A stretch of DNA of 64,000 bases from Psychrobacter jeotgali (GTDB taxonomy: Bacteria > Pseudomonadota > Gammaproteobacteria > Pseudomonadales > Moraxellaceae), in the NCBI RefSeq assembly GCF_904846315.1, contig NZ_CAJHAF010000001.1, forward strand, positions 3,045,217 to 3,109,216. The letters run 5' to 3'. Of this stretch, positions 9,122 through 17,166 are shown piece after piece. The notes under the pieces were generated by a model. That model worked only from the letters and a program-made list of their open reading frames with translations. It was not told the origin of the DNA and searched no databases. The translations under genes were made by a program, and so were the position numbers. Position 1 is the stretch's first letter, and the number at the start of each line of letters is the position of its first letter.

Positions 9122-9742
9122 TTATAACAATAATGCGTCAACATCAGCCGCACCTTGCCTTATAATTTCTGGCTGACTATTGGTCATATCTACTATAGTC
9201 GTTAGTTTAGTAGTTTTAATACCTGCATTAATTAAGCCATCTATTTGGTTACTTAACAACTCTTCGATATCCATAGGATCATCGAGGATGTCATCATGAC
9301 CAGGCAGTATTAATGAACTGGTTAATATCGGCTCGTCCATAGCTTCTAGTAATGCTTGAGCAATTGGATTACTTGGTACCCGGATACCAATGGTTTTTTT
9401 CTTAGGGTGAGCTAACTTTTTTGGAACATCCTTGGTGGCGTTCAATATAAAAGTGATAGGAGCAGGGGTATGCGCTTTGAGCTGCTTAAATTGAGTGTTA
9501 TCGACGGTGGCATAAGTGGCAATTTCACTTAAATCACGACATAATAGCGTAAATTGATGTTTATCATCGAGTTCACGAATTTGTTTAAGTTTTTCAAGAG
9601 CATCTTTTGCACCAAGGCGACAGCCAAAGGCATAGCTGGTATCAGTGGGATAGATCAGTAATTTATCATCACGCAGTAGAGCAGCAGCTTGGTCTATGAG
9701 ACGAGGCTGTGGATTGTCGGGATGAATATAAAAAGTTTGCAT
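9122..9742 (-). CDS. yciO: YciO family protein (Sua5/YrdC-like)
   Basis: 206 aa, full length for YciO, a paralogue of the threonylcarbamoyl-AMP synthase TsaC/Sua5 that forms the t6A precursor on tRNA. The YrdC fold is visible from LLIYPTDTSYAFGCRLGAKD (near residue 29), with KKKTIGIRVPSNPIAQALLE and LTSSLILPG further on. YciO proteins bind similar ligands, but their own function is not well settled, so I do not call it TsaC. It is monocistronic on the minus strand and ends against the rplQ terminator. Confidence 0.85.
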   Translation of the reverse strand: MQTFYIHPDNPQPRLIDQAAALLRDDKLLIYPTDTSYAFGCRLGAKDALEKLKQIRELDDKHQFTLLCRDLSEIATYATVDNTQFKQLKAHTPAPITFILNATKDVPKKLAHPKKKTIGIRVPSNPIAQALLEAMDEPILTSSLILPGHDDILDDPMDIEELLSNQIDGLINAGIKTTKLTTIVDMTNSQPEIIRQGAADVDALLL

Positions 9743-9971
9743 AATTACTCCTATTTTTATAATCCTATTTGCTTAGTTTTTGTTGCTCAGAGTCATGGTA
9801 TTAGACTAGTATAGCGTCAATGTAGCTATGAGTTGTAGAGGCATGCCGTTAAAAATAGTATGCAAACGTTAAAAACACTGAAAGCCTATTACTGGATTTT
9901 AGCTAAATATATAGCAGCTATAAGCATTAGGCTATAAGCATTAGATTGAAGAGATAGATAAATAGCATTAT

Positions 9972-10730
9972 TTATCTAGTGAAACCAATAGTCAGCAATG
10001 CCCATAGTAAGAGTTGAGCATCACGTGGCAACTTGTTAGGGTGGTTTATATAATGCGAAGCCTGTTGATAGACATCAGTGGGGAAAGTGCTGTTGCTAGT
10101 GTCAAAGTCAGCAAATAAGTTGTCTTGAGAGACTTGGAACGGTCGCTGACAAGCGAGGGAGAACAAACATTCTAAGGCTTGCGGTTTGATCTCTAAACGT
10201 TCAAACGCTTGTTGCTGAGCTGCTGAACGGCCATCTGCTGCATACCAGTAGCCAAAATCTGCTAGTTTCCGGCGTGCTTCACCCGCAATACACCAATGGC
10301 TGATTTCGTGTAAAGCGCTAGCAAAGAAACCGTGGGCAAACTCAATACGTGCAGGTTGATCATTATTAGCAGGAAAATATTCGGGCTCACCACTACCGCG
10401 TATTAGCTCTACATTCTGTTCAGCAAACAATAAATCAAATAAAGAGATCAGCACATCGGTAGCCTGTCGTTCACTACTCTTTGATTGTTGAGTACTTAAA
10501 TGGGCGGCTTTTAGAGGGCGATATAAAGAGTTATTAGTTATTAAATACTGTAAGTTTTTATGCTTTGGACTTATTCTTGCATCAAGATGACTTATTCTTG
10601 CATCAAGATGAGCTGATAAATCTAAAGCAACGTCTTCATTTAACAAACTAGAAAAGTCTACAGTAGAAGAAACAAAGTCACCGTCAGTTTTTAGGTGGGT
10701 ATTATTAGAACTATCAAAAATCATAAACAT
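9972..10730 (-). CDS. epmC: Elongation factor P hydroxylase EpmC (YfcM)
   Basis: 252 aa. The C-terminal two thirds (about residue 90 on) match EpmC, which hydroxylates the beta-lysyl-modified lysine of elongation factor P. Key segments are FAHGFFASALHEISHWCIAG with the metal-type HExxH (H141, E142, H145), LADFGYWYAADGR, and KPQALECLF. The first 85 or so residues have no counterpart in the E. coli protein and contain a perfect duplication of HLDARIS (residues 41-47, 48-54). No internal ATG would give a short form, and no convincing ribosome binding site precedes 10730, so the start is uncertain. Confidence 0.88.
   Translation of the reverse strand: MFMIFDSSNNTHLKTDGDFVSSTVDFSSLLNEDVALDLSAHLDARISHLDARISPKHKNLQYLITNNSLYRPLKAAHLSTQQSKSSERQATDVLISLFDLLFAEQNVELIRGSGEPEYFPANNDQPARIEFAHGFFASALHEISHWCIAGEARRKLADFGYWYAADGRSAAQQQAFERLEIKPQALECLFSLACQRPFQVSQDNLFADFDTSNSTFPTDVYQQASHYINHPNKLPRDAQLLLWALLTIGFTR
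10570..10611 (-). repeat. Perfect tandem duplication of 21 bp inside epmC
   Basis: Bases 10570-10590 and 10591-10611 are identical (top strand CTTATTCTTGCATCAAGATG plus a final A). The unit is seven codons, so the frame is kept and the peptide HLDARIS is doubled. This looks like a recent slippage or duplication event in the poorly conserved N-terminal extension. Confidence 0.95.
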
Positions 10731-10891
10731 ACAAATTAAAAGCTTGCAGTGGATAAGAAAACTACCATAAGTGATTAATTTTATTCATAAATGGTAGCAA
10801 AAATCGTAACATACTAGCGCTAGAGTCCAATCGAACTTTCGGTTAGTATGACAGCCAATATTATACACCGTTTTGAACAGCGAGGCCGCTT

Positions 10892-11497
10892 ATGTCAAAC
10901 TCTACAATCAATACAACCACAACCTCTGAATCTATTGATAATAAAAATATGGGCACTCAAACAAACAAGCCGGCAACCATGCCTGAGCATATTGTCTTAG
11001 ATAAGTGGGCAGATTCTGGATTCGAGTGGGCAGGAGTAATGTCGCCTGTAAACTTTGAGCGCTTAGCTGCATTATTAGCTGATGAACATGAACAGCCAAA
11101 AATGCAAATCACTGCCAATTTGTATCGTCGCAATAACTTACTACATTTAGCCTTTAATGTGGCGGGCGAAGTATGGTTGACTTGTCAACGTTGCCTACAA
11201 CCAGTCGCTATCGATTTGACTGACAATTATGATATGGCGCTACTCGAAGATGAGAGCCAGATGAATCTTCTTGATGAAGAGCAAGATTATTTACTATTAG
11301 ATGAAATTCTTATTGAGCAGTTACCTGAACGTCTATTGCCCTTCAAAAAATTGATCGAAGATGAGATATTATTAAAGACCCCAATGGCACCAAAACATGA
11401 TGATTGTGAGCTAGAGATTGATCAAGTGGGGGATATACCAGAAGAGGAAGTAGAAAACCCTTTTGCTGCTTTAGCCGCTCTAAAAGGCAAGCTATAA
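10892..11497 (+). CDS. yceD: YceD/DUF177 family protein
   Basis: 201 aa, DUF177 (YceD), a small protein nearly always encoded just before rpmF. It has been linked to 23S rRNA accumulation and ribosome production. The two family cysteines appear in TCQRCLQPVAIDL, followed by the acidic DEEQDYLLLDE region and a C-terminal ENPFAALAALKGKL. The N-terminal 25 residues are Thr/Ser/Asn-rich and may be extra; ATG codons at 10949 and 10979 are alternative starts. Confidence 0.85.
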   Translation: MSNSTINTTTTSESIDNKNMGTQTNKPATMPEHIVLDKWADSGFEWAGVMSPVNFERLAALLADEHEQPKMQITANLYRRNNLLHLAFNVAGEVWLTCQRCLQPVAIDLTDNYDMALLEDESQMNLLDEEQDYLLLDEILIEQLPERLLPFKKLIEDEILLKTPMAPKHDDCELEIDQVGDIPEEEVENPFAALAALKGKL

Positions 11498-11827
11498 TAC
11501 GCTAAAGATTTACCCATTCAAGGCTATCTTTTAGCTTACTGCTAATTATTATGTAGAAGAGTGCACAGCAGGGCTTTATTAATTGTTCAAACATGCGTAT
11601 AATGTCCGGTCTATTGCATACTGGCAACTTACTGCTAGCTTACAACCACTGATTGAGCGAAATATCCATAAATTTAGACTTAATCTAGGTGTTTGAGCAA
11701 GTAGCTAACCCATTTTTAACGATGTATAAACTTTAGGTGTTATGATTATTAATAACCATAATCTCAAGTTAACATCGCTCTAAGCTAAAATACAAGCTTA
11801 CCCCTTTTTAAGTATAGGAGCTATATC
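11498..11827 (+). other. 330-base spacer between yceD and rpmF
   Basis: In most gammaproteobacteria yceD and rpmF are nearly adjacent, so this gap is unusual. It holds a good -10 box (TATAAT, 11598-11603) preceded by TGCG, with only a weak -35, and an AT-rich imperfect dyad around 11738-11762. There is no open frame of note. It probably provides a separate promoter and a leader of about 220 bases for rpmF. Confidence 0.5.
11575..11603 (+). promoter_or_regulatory. Candidate rpmF promoter
   Basis: TATAAT at 11598-11603, with a poor -35 match (TTTATT, 11575-11580) at 17 bases. The -10 is a perfect consensus hexamer in a spacer upstream of a highly expressed ribosomal gene; usage is inferred. 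Confidence 0.4.
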
Positions 11828-12010
11828 ATGGCCGTTCAAAAAAGTCGTAAAAGCCGTTCTCGTCGTGACATGCGCCGTTCACACCATCATATGACTGTGG
11901 CTGAGCTTAGCGTAGATGCTACCACTGGTGAAAAGCATCGTCGTCATCACATGACGAAAGACGGTTTCTATCGTGGTCGTCAGATGTTTAAAGTAAGTCA
12001 AGATGCTTAA
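11828..12010 (+). CDS. rpmF: 50S ribosomal protein L32 (zinc-free form)
   Basis: L32 (60 aa), a small large-subunit protein near the exit tunnel. It begins [20 protein letters not shown] and lacks the four zinc cysteines of the C+ type. TAGGAG precedes the ATG. It follows yceD and precedes fabD as in the classical yceD-rpmF-fab cluster, but a terminator separates it from fabD. Confidence 0.96.
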   Translation: MAVQKSRKSRSRRDMRRSHHHMTVAELSVDATTGEKHRRHHMTKDGFYRGRQMFKVSQDA

Positions 12011-12128
12011 ATCATTGAACCTTTGCTAGGCTATTCTGTATGTATTCTGATATTGGACATTTAATATCAATGCTTGTTCAATTATCTTGAGCAGATAAAG
12101 CCTTTTAATTGGTAGATATGTATTAAGT

Positions 12129-12187
12129 AAAAAAAGCCAAGTTATTTCACTATCATAAAACAGATAGTTGAATAGCTTGGTTTTTTG
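12129..12187 (+). terminator. Intrinsic terminator after rpmF
   Basis: A long imperfect stem has GCCAAG and the gatagt-type inner arm (12129-12153) pairing with 12164-12187, flanked by an A run on the left and TTTTTT at 12181-12186. It can act on both strands. It cuts the yceD-rpmF transcript from fabD. Confidence 0.75.
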
Positions 12188-12308
12188 TTGTTGGCTATCG
12201 GTTAGAGTAAGATCAATTATCATGAATAATTTAGAGCTACTCCCTAATAGAGAGGCGACTATGATAAATACTGATAGCGGTGTATAGTTTACTTATGATT
12301 ATTTATCG

Positions 12309-12336
12309 TTGATGATAATTTAGGTCTCATTATAAT
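12309..12336 (+). promoter_or_regulatory. Candidate fabD promoter
   Basis: TTGATG at 12309-12314, a 16-base spacer, and TATAAT at 12331-12336. The predicted start near 12343 leaves a leader of about 75 bases before fabD. It sits downstream of the rpmF terminator, where a new promoter is needed. The 402-base gap (12011-12412) contains nothing else that I recognise. Confidence 0.55.
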
Positions 12337-12418
12337 AAAATTATACATCAGCACTCATTCTTAAAATAATACCTAATTTATTATAGGGATATTTCCACTT
12401 ACGGAAGGAATATTGGCT

Positions 12419-13384
12419 ATGGCATCACAACCTGATACAAAAATAGCAGATCCTCGTATTGCTATTATTTTTCCTGGTCAAGGCGCACAAGCAGTGGGTA
12501 TGACAGCAGAGCTTAGTGAGCATTATCCACAAATCAAAGCAACTTTCGATGAAGCCAGTGAGGTACTTGGTGAAGATTTGTGGGCAATCTGCCAAGATGA
12601 AGAACGTCTTAACCAAACTCACTATACTCAGCCAGCATTATTAGCTGCTAGTATAGCTATTTGGAGGATTTTGCAGGAAAAGCTGCGTCATAAACCATGT
12701 TATATGGCAGGACACTCGTTAGGCGAGTATAGTGCGCTTTGCGCTGCGGGAGTGCTTTCATTTGCAGATGCTGTAAAACTGGTGCATAAACGCGGTCAGC
12801 TGATGCAAGAGGCTGTCGAAGGTATTGATACCGCTATGGCCGCCGTTTTAGGATTAGAAGACCATAGGGTTGAGACTTTATGTGAGCAAGCAACCGAGCA
12901 CGTTGATGATGCGATTGTAGGCGCTGCTAACTTTAATAGTCCGGGTCAGGTTGTGGTCTCAGGTAATGCTGTAGGAGTGAGCGCGGTTATTGATAAAGTC
13001 CAAAACACCGGTAAAAAAGCCATCCCATTAAAGGTAAGTGTACCTTCACATTGTGCGCTTATGCAGCCTGCGAGCAGCGCACTTGCTGAGATATTAGCTT
13101 CTATAGACTTTGAGCAAGCAGATATTCCAGTCATTCAGAACCGCCATGCCCGAGTCGAAACCAGTACTCAGGGTATTAAGCAAGCACTGACTGAACAGTT
13201 AAGTGAGCCGGTATTATGGTCACAGACCATGCAAGAGTTGGCTGATAAGCAAATTGATATTTTAATTGAGTGTGGTAGTGGTAATGTACTGAGTAATTTA
13301 GCCAAACGTCAGGCCCAGCCCATTGTGAGTTATCCTACCGATAAGCCAGCTCGACTCGATAAATTGATGGAGGTGTTATCATGA
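12419..13384 (+). CDS. fabD: Malonyl-CoA:ACP transacylase
   Basis: FabD (321 aa) moves malonyl from CoA to acyl carrier protein to feed fatty-acid elongation. Motifs are FPGQGAQAVGM near the N-terminus, the nucleophile elbow GHSLG with S100, and the oxyanion residues around QPALLAAS. AAGGA at 12405-12409 favours ATG 12419 over the TTG at 12413. Its stop overlaps the fabG start (ATGA), so the two are translationally coupled. Confidence 0.95.
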   Translation: MASQPDTKIADPRIAIIFPGQGAQAVGMTAELSEHYPQIKATFDEASEVLGEDLWAICQDEERLNQTHYTQPALLAASIAIWRILQEKLRHKPCYMAGHSLGEYSALCAAGVLSFADAVKLVHKRGQLMQEAVEGIDTAMAAVLGLEDHRVETLCEQATEHVDDAIVGAANFNSPGQVVVSGNAVGVSAVIDKVQNTGKKAIPLKVSVPSHCALMQPASSALAEILASIDFEQADIPVIQNRHARVETSTQGIKQALTEQLSEPVLWSQTMQELADKQIDILIECGSGNVLSNLAKRQAQPIVSYPTDKPARLDKLMEVLS

Positions 13385-14109
13385 GCCGTACGATTACGTT
13401 AGTTAGTGGCGCTAGCCGAGGAATTGGTAAAGCAGTCGCCAAACGGTTTGCAAAGGAAGGCCATTTTGTTATTGGTACTGCCACCACTGAAAAAGGTGCC
13501 AATTTAATCAATGACTATCTGCATGATAGTGGTGGTATCGGTCGGGTACTAGATGTCCGTGATATGGCACAAATTGATAAGCTCTTCGAAGAAATTGAAA
13601 GCGTTTATGGTGCAGTACAAGTGTTAGTTAATAATGCCGGTATTACCCAAGATGGTTTGCTGATGCGTATGAAAGATGAAGATTGGGAAAGCGTTATTGA
13701 CACCAATTTATCGTCAGTCTATCGTATGAGTAAGCGTGCTGTACGCGGTATGATGAAAGCACGCCGTGGGCGCATCATTAATATAAGCTCAGTAGTGGCA
13801 CAAATGGGTAATGCAGGCCAATCGAACTATGCGGCGACCAAGGCGGGCGTTGAAGGCTTTAGCCGTACTCTTGCACGCGAGATTGGTTCACGTCAAGTAA
13901 CTATCAACTGTGTAGCGCCGGGGCTTATTGAAACGGATATGACTGACGAGCTAGATGAGCGTTTGCTCAACTCTATGCTGGATGCCGTACCCATCGGTCG
14001 ACTAGGCCAGCCTGAAGATATTGCAGCCGCGGTACTGTTTTTAGCTAGTGATGAAGCCAGTTACATTACAGGAGCGGTCATTCCAGTTAATGGCGGCATG
14101 TATATGTAG
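13381..14109 (+). CDS. fabG: 3-oxoacyl-ACP reductase
   Basis: FabG (242 aa), the NADPH-dependent reductase of the first reductive step in fatty-acid elongation. The short-chain dehydrogenase motifs are complete: GASRGIG (10-16), NNAG (84-87), and the catalytic S137, Y150 and K154 in NISSVV...SNYAATKAG. Length matches E. coli FabG. It overlaps fabD by four bases. Confidence 0.96.
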   Translation: MSRTITLVSGASRGIGKAVAKRFAKEGHFVIGTATTEKGANLINDYLHDSGGIGRVLDVRDMAQIDKLFEEIESVYGAVQVLVNNAGITQDGLLMRMKDEDWESVIDTNLSSVYRMSKRAVRGMMKARRGRIINISSVVAQMGNAGQSNYAATKAGVEGFSRTLAREIGSRQVTINCVAPGLIETDMTDELDERLLNSMLDAVPIGRLGQPEDIAAAVLFLASDEASYITGAVIPVNGGMYM

Positions 14110-14439
14110 GCTTGACAGCTATAGTGAGCTTGATACTAACCGCATAAAGTTAATAAAAAAGCCTTGGCAACGAATTATTAATTGAGAATAAAATTTTGTG
14201 TGAACGAGTGTAAACTCTAATAAATGGTGTTATAATAGCGAATACTTTTATGTCAAAGACCTGTATCATAGCTAGGTCTTATAAGACATCAAATAAAGAT
14301 GCAACACTCATTATGAAGTGTTAGAGCTGACATGAAATGTTAGAGATAACATATATATTGCATTCTCCATAATGCCATCAGCTAATAAAAAACGGCTGTT
14401 TGGTGACTCAAAAACTTATAGATTAAAAGGGATATCTAC
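14110..14439 (+). other. 330-base spacer / acpP leader
   Basis: The spacer carries an extended -10 promoter (TGTTATAAT ending at 14236), a perfect 7-bp stem-loop (14256-14262 with 14274-14280) and a second 6-bp stem-loop near 14303-14321. It probably gives acpP its own promoter and a structured leader of about 200 bases. Confidence 0.5.
14228..14236 (+). promoter_or_regulatory. Extended -10 promoter for acpP
   Basis: TGTTATAAT at 14228-14236 is a full TGnTATAAT extended -10. No good -35 is visible, which is common for this promoter class. Acyl carrier protein is usually the most abundant product of the cluster, so a private promoter makes sense. Confidence 0.55.
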
Positions 14440-14676
14440 ATGAGTAATGATACTGAATTAAGAGTAAAGTCTGCAGTAGCAGAGCAATTGGGTATGAACG
14501 TAGAGGACATCAACAACGAAGCTTCTTTTATGGAAGACTTAGGTGCTGATTCACTCGACTTGGTTGAATTAGTTATGTCATTTGAAAGTGATTTTGGTAT
14601 TACTATTCCTGATGAAGATTCAGCAGAATTGACTACAGTTCAAAAAGCGATTGATTACGTACAAGCTCAACTATAA
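14440..14676 (+). CDS. acpP: Acyl carrier protein
   Basis: AcpP (78 aa), the small acidic carrier of growing fatty-acid chains. The 4'-phosphopantetheine attachment serine is S38 in [12 protein letters not shown]. The protein is strongly acidic and of normal length. It lies downstream of fabG but behind its own promoter region, and is followed by a clear terminator. Confidence 0.97.
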   Translation: MSNDTELRVKSAVAEQLGMNVEDINNEASFMEDLGADSLDLVELVMSFESDFGITIPDEDSAELTTVQKAIDYVQAQL

Positions 14677-14704
14677 ACGCTTGCTATCAGACTGGCTTAT
14701 AATT

Positions 14705-14737
14705 AACCGTTTATCTTCACGATAAGCGGTTTTTTTA
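14705..14737 (+). terminator. Intrinsic terminator after acpP
   Basis: An 11-bp stem (14705-14715 with 14721-14731, one G.U), loop TTCAC, and a T run 14730-14736. The rest of the 14677-15036 gap has only a possible extended -10 (TGTTATACT, 14860-14868) that could serve the next gene. Confidence 0.9.
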
Positions 14738-15036
14738 TCGCTTTAGTTTTGCAGCTTACCCATAAAGATTGCACTTACAGCCTTTAATCTGTTTATTAAC
14801 ACAACCTATGTCAATTTAACATTATTCAACATACTCTCACTACGTAAGCTTGGCTCCTTTGTTATACTCTTTATCAGTGCTAAGGCGTTATAGAATATAA
14901 ATAGCAGATAATGCTATCTATGATAAGTAAACTATAATAAGCGAAGCGCCATAACAGTAGTATAAAGTAATAATAATCCTAAAGCGCTCAATTAGAGTGT
15001 TTTTAGAACCATTAATAATATTAAAGGAGTATTTAT

Positions 15037-15546
15037 ATGGGGATGTTTAGTTTTGCAAAAGACATTGGGGATAAAATCTTTAATCGTGATGATAAAAAAC
15101 ATGATGCTAAAGTAGAAACCAAAGCAGATGCTAATACACCAGTAAAAGATAATGAACCTTCTGCTCAGTCGGTAGCTAATATTCTATTGCGCCGTATCCA
15201 ACAACAAAACCTAAATATTAGCAATTTGAAAGTTAAATATAACGGTTCGACTGATACAGCAGAGATTAGTGGTAACGCTAAAACTCAGGCAGATCGTGAA
15301 AAAGCGATTATTGCCATTGGTAATGTGCAAAATGTTGCAAAAGTCATTGATAATATAGATATTGAAGAAGATGCGCCAGAATCAACCATGTATACGGTAA
15401 AATCTGGTGATAGCTTATCTAAAATTGCTGAAGAAGTTTATGGGTCAGCCAATGACTACATGACTATATTTGAAGCCAATAAGCCTATGCTGTCAGACCC
15501 AAATAAGATTTATCCTGGCCAAGTATTACGTATTCCTAAGCCTTAG
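15037..15546 (+). CDS. kbp: BON and LysM domain protein (Kbp/YgaU family)
   Basis: 169 aa, resembling E. coli Kbp (YgaU), a soluble potassium-binding protein. The N-terminus MGMFSFAKDIGDKIFN matches that family and there is no signal peptide. A BON domain spans about residues 45-110 (LKVKYNGSTDTAEISGNAK...VAKVIDNI) and a LysM domain about 119-167 (YTVKSGDSLSKIAEEVYG, then NKIYPGQVLRIPKP). An AAAGGAG ribosome binding site is present. K+ binding is inferred from the family. Confidence 0.85.
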   Translation: MGMFSFAKDIGDKIFNRDDKKHDAKVETKADANTPVKDNEPSAQSVANILLRRIQQQNLNISNLKVKYNGSTDTAEISGNAKTQADREKAIIAIGNVQNVAKVIDNIDIEEDAPESTMYTVKSGDSLSKIAEEVYGSANDYMTIFEANKPMLSDPNKIYPGQVLRIPKP

Positions 15547-15580
15547 TCTTTATAAGTAAGTTTTAGTGAAAATTTACAAG

Positions 15581-15612
15581 ACGCCTTTTATAATATAAGA
15601 GGCGTTTTTTAT
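15581..15612 (+). terminator. Intrinsic terminator after kbp
   Basis: A 10-bp stem (15581-15590 with 15596-15605, one G.U) followed by TTTTTT. It lies between convergent kbp and queG. Confidence 0.85.
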
Positions 15613-15652
15613 GGTGTTAACTTATAGTTTTAAATAGAATTGATAACTCATA

Positions 15653-16870
15653 TTATAACTTGTTCAACTTACCCTGCTGCTCTTCTATTGCCCACTGGAT
15701 GTGCTCATCAAGCATTTGACTATGAACGCCTAATTTAGTTTGTAGCTGAATGATAGTAGATTCACTGGCCTCAGCATTTCCTAAACCAATAGCTATATTA
15801 CGTAAAAAATTAACATAGCCGGTACGTCTAAGTGGGCTGCCCTGAGTGTTTTGTAAAAAGCGCTCTTCTGTCCATTGCCACAACTCAAGCAAGCTACTGT
15901 TATCAAGATCATGCCTAGGCTCAAAATCAGGGACGCTGGTGAGCTTAGCGTATCGATTCCAAGGACAGATCAACTGGCAGTCATCACAACCAAAGACCCG
16001 ATTACCAATAGCACGGCGGTATTTAATATCAATTGTCCCCTGATGTTCAATAGTCAGGTAGGAAATGCAGGCTCTCGCATCTAGCTCATAAGGAGCGACA
16101 ATGGCTTGCGTTGGGCAGATGTCTATACAAGCGCGGCAGCTCCCACAATGAGGGCTAACAGGCTTATCATCGGGCAACACTAAGCTGGTAAATAACTCGC
16201 CTAATACAAAGAACGAGCCGGCGTGCCTATTTAGGAGCAAGGTATGCTTGCCCGTCCAGCCCAACCCTGCGGCATCGGCAATAGCACGCTCAAAGATAGG
16301 GGCGGAGTCGCTAAAAGGTCTAAAAATAAACCCGGTAGGGTCATCATGACTGTCAATATTGCCATCAATATTTAAGTGCTGCCACTCTGGAAGCTTAGCT
16401 TCTATTATTAAAGCCAATTGCTTTAGGCGACTGCGCATAGTTTTATGATAATCACGGCCTCGAGCATAACGAGCAATAATTCCCTTATTAGGATAGTCAT
16501 TATCCATGACGGCTCGCGGTGTAGGCGCCTGGGTTAAGTAGTCCATTCTGACACTGATAATGGTTTTGGCACCGCTAACCATTTTCTCTGGGTGCGCGCG
16601 CAAGTCATGATTGTTATGCATGAATTGTAACTGACCTTCATAACCTTTCTCTAGCCACTGCTCAAGCCTTTTGAGCTGCTGGGCGAATAAAGGATGTTGG
16701 ACAGAGATAAACCCACAATCAGCAAATCCTAACGCTTGCGCTTGGGTTTTAATCCAGTGCTTAACCGCATCTGCTGTTGCGAAATCATCAGTATTGACTA
16801 TGTTAATAGACTCTCTTTGTGTATCTGACGAAGCAGGAAAGTGTTGGTTTGCAGGTAGTTCTGATTTCAT
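15653..16870 (-). CDS. queG: Epoxyqueuosine reductase
   Basis: QueG (405 aa), the cobalamin-dependent enzyme that reduces epoxyqueuosine to queuosine in the tRNA anticodon wobble base. Two ferredoxin-type 4Fe-4S motifs are clear: CGSCRACIDICPTQAI and CDDCQLICPWN. Upstream, GRDYHKTMRSRLKQL and DSAPIFERAIADAAGLGWTG are QueG signatures. The N-terminus has about 30 extra hydrophilic residues. It is divergent from the NAD(P)HX repair gene, which is its neighbour in E. coli as well. Confidence 0.94.
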   Translation of the reverse strand: MKSELPANQHFPASSDTQRESINIVNTDDFATADAVKHWIKTQAQALGFADCGFISVQHPLFAQQLKRLEQWLEKGYEGQLQFMHNNHDLRAHPEKMVSGAKTIISVRMDYLTQAPTPRAVMDNDYPNKGIIARYARGRDYHKTMRSRLKQLALIIEAKLPEWQHLNIDGNIDSHDDPTGFIFRPFSDSAPIFERAIADAAGLGWTGKHTLLLNRHAGSFFVLGELFTSLVLPDDKPVSPHCGSCRACIDICPTQAIVAPYELDARACISYLTIEHQGTIDIKYRRAIGNRVFGCDDCQLICPWNRYAKLTSVPDFEPRHDLDNSSLLELWQWTEERFLQNTQGSPLRRTGYVNFLRNIAIGLGNAEASESTIIQLQTKLGVHSQMLDEHIQWAIEEQQGKLNKL

Positions 16871-17166
16871 AAAAGTTTATATTAATAATGGAGTTGAAAG
16901 AGGAATAGAAGGCGAAGGCTTTTATCGCTAAGCTCATGATAGGCTAGATTGCTTAGTATGTAACCTTTAGTCATGTAACTTTTATGCGGATAACTATATA
17001 CGGATAATTATAAGATAGCTTTAAAAAGGATAAGTATAAAAAATACAGTAACCACTGACAGCCTTTGTTATTAATATCAATACACAATGCACACCTTGCT
17101 TTTGTTAGGCTTATCTCATAGTTTACGCTCAATTATTCAGCTTAATAATAAAAATAAGGAAGATTT

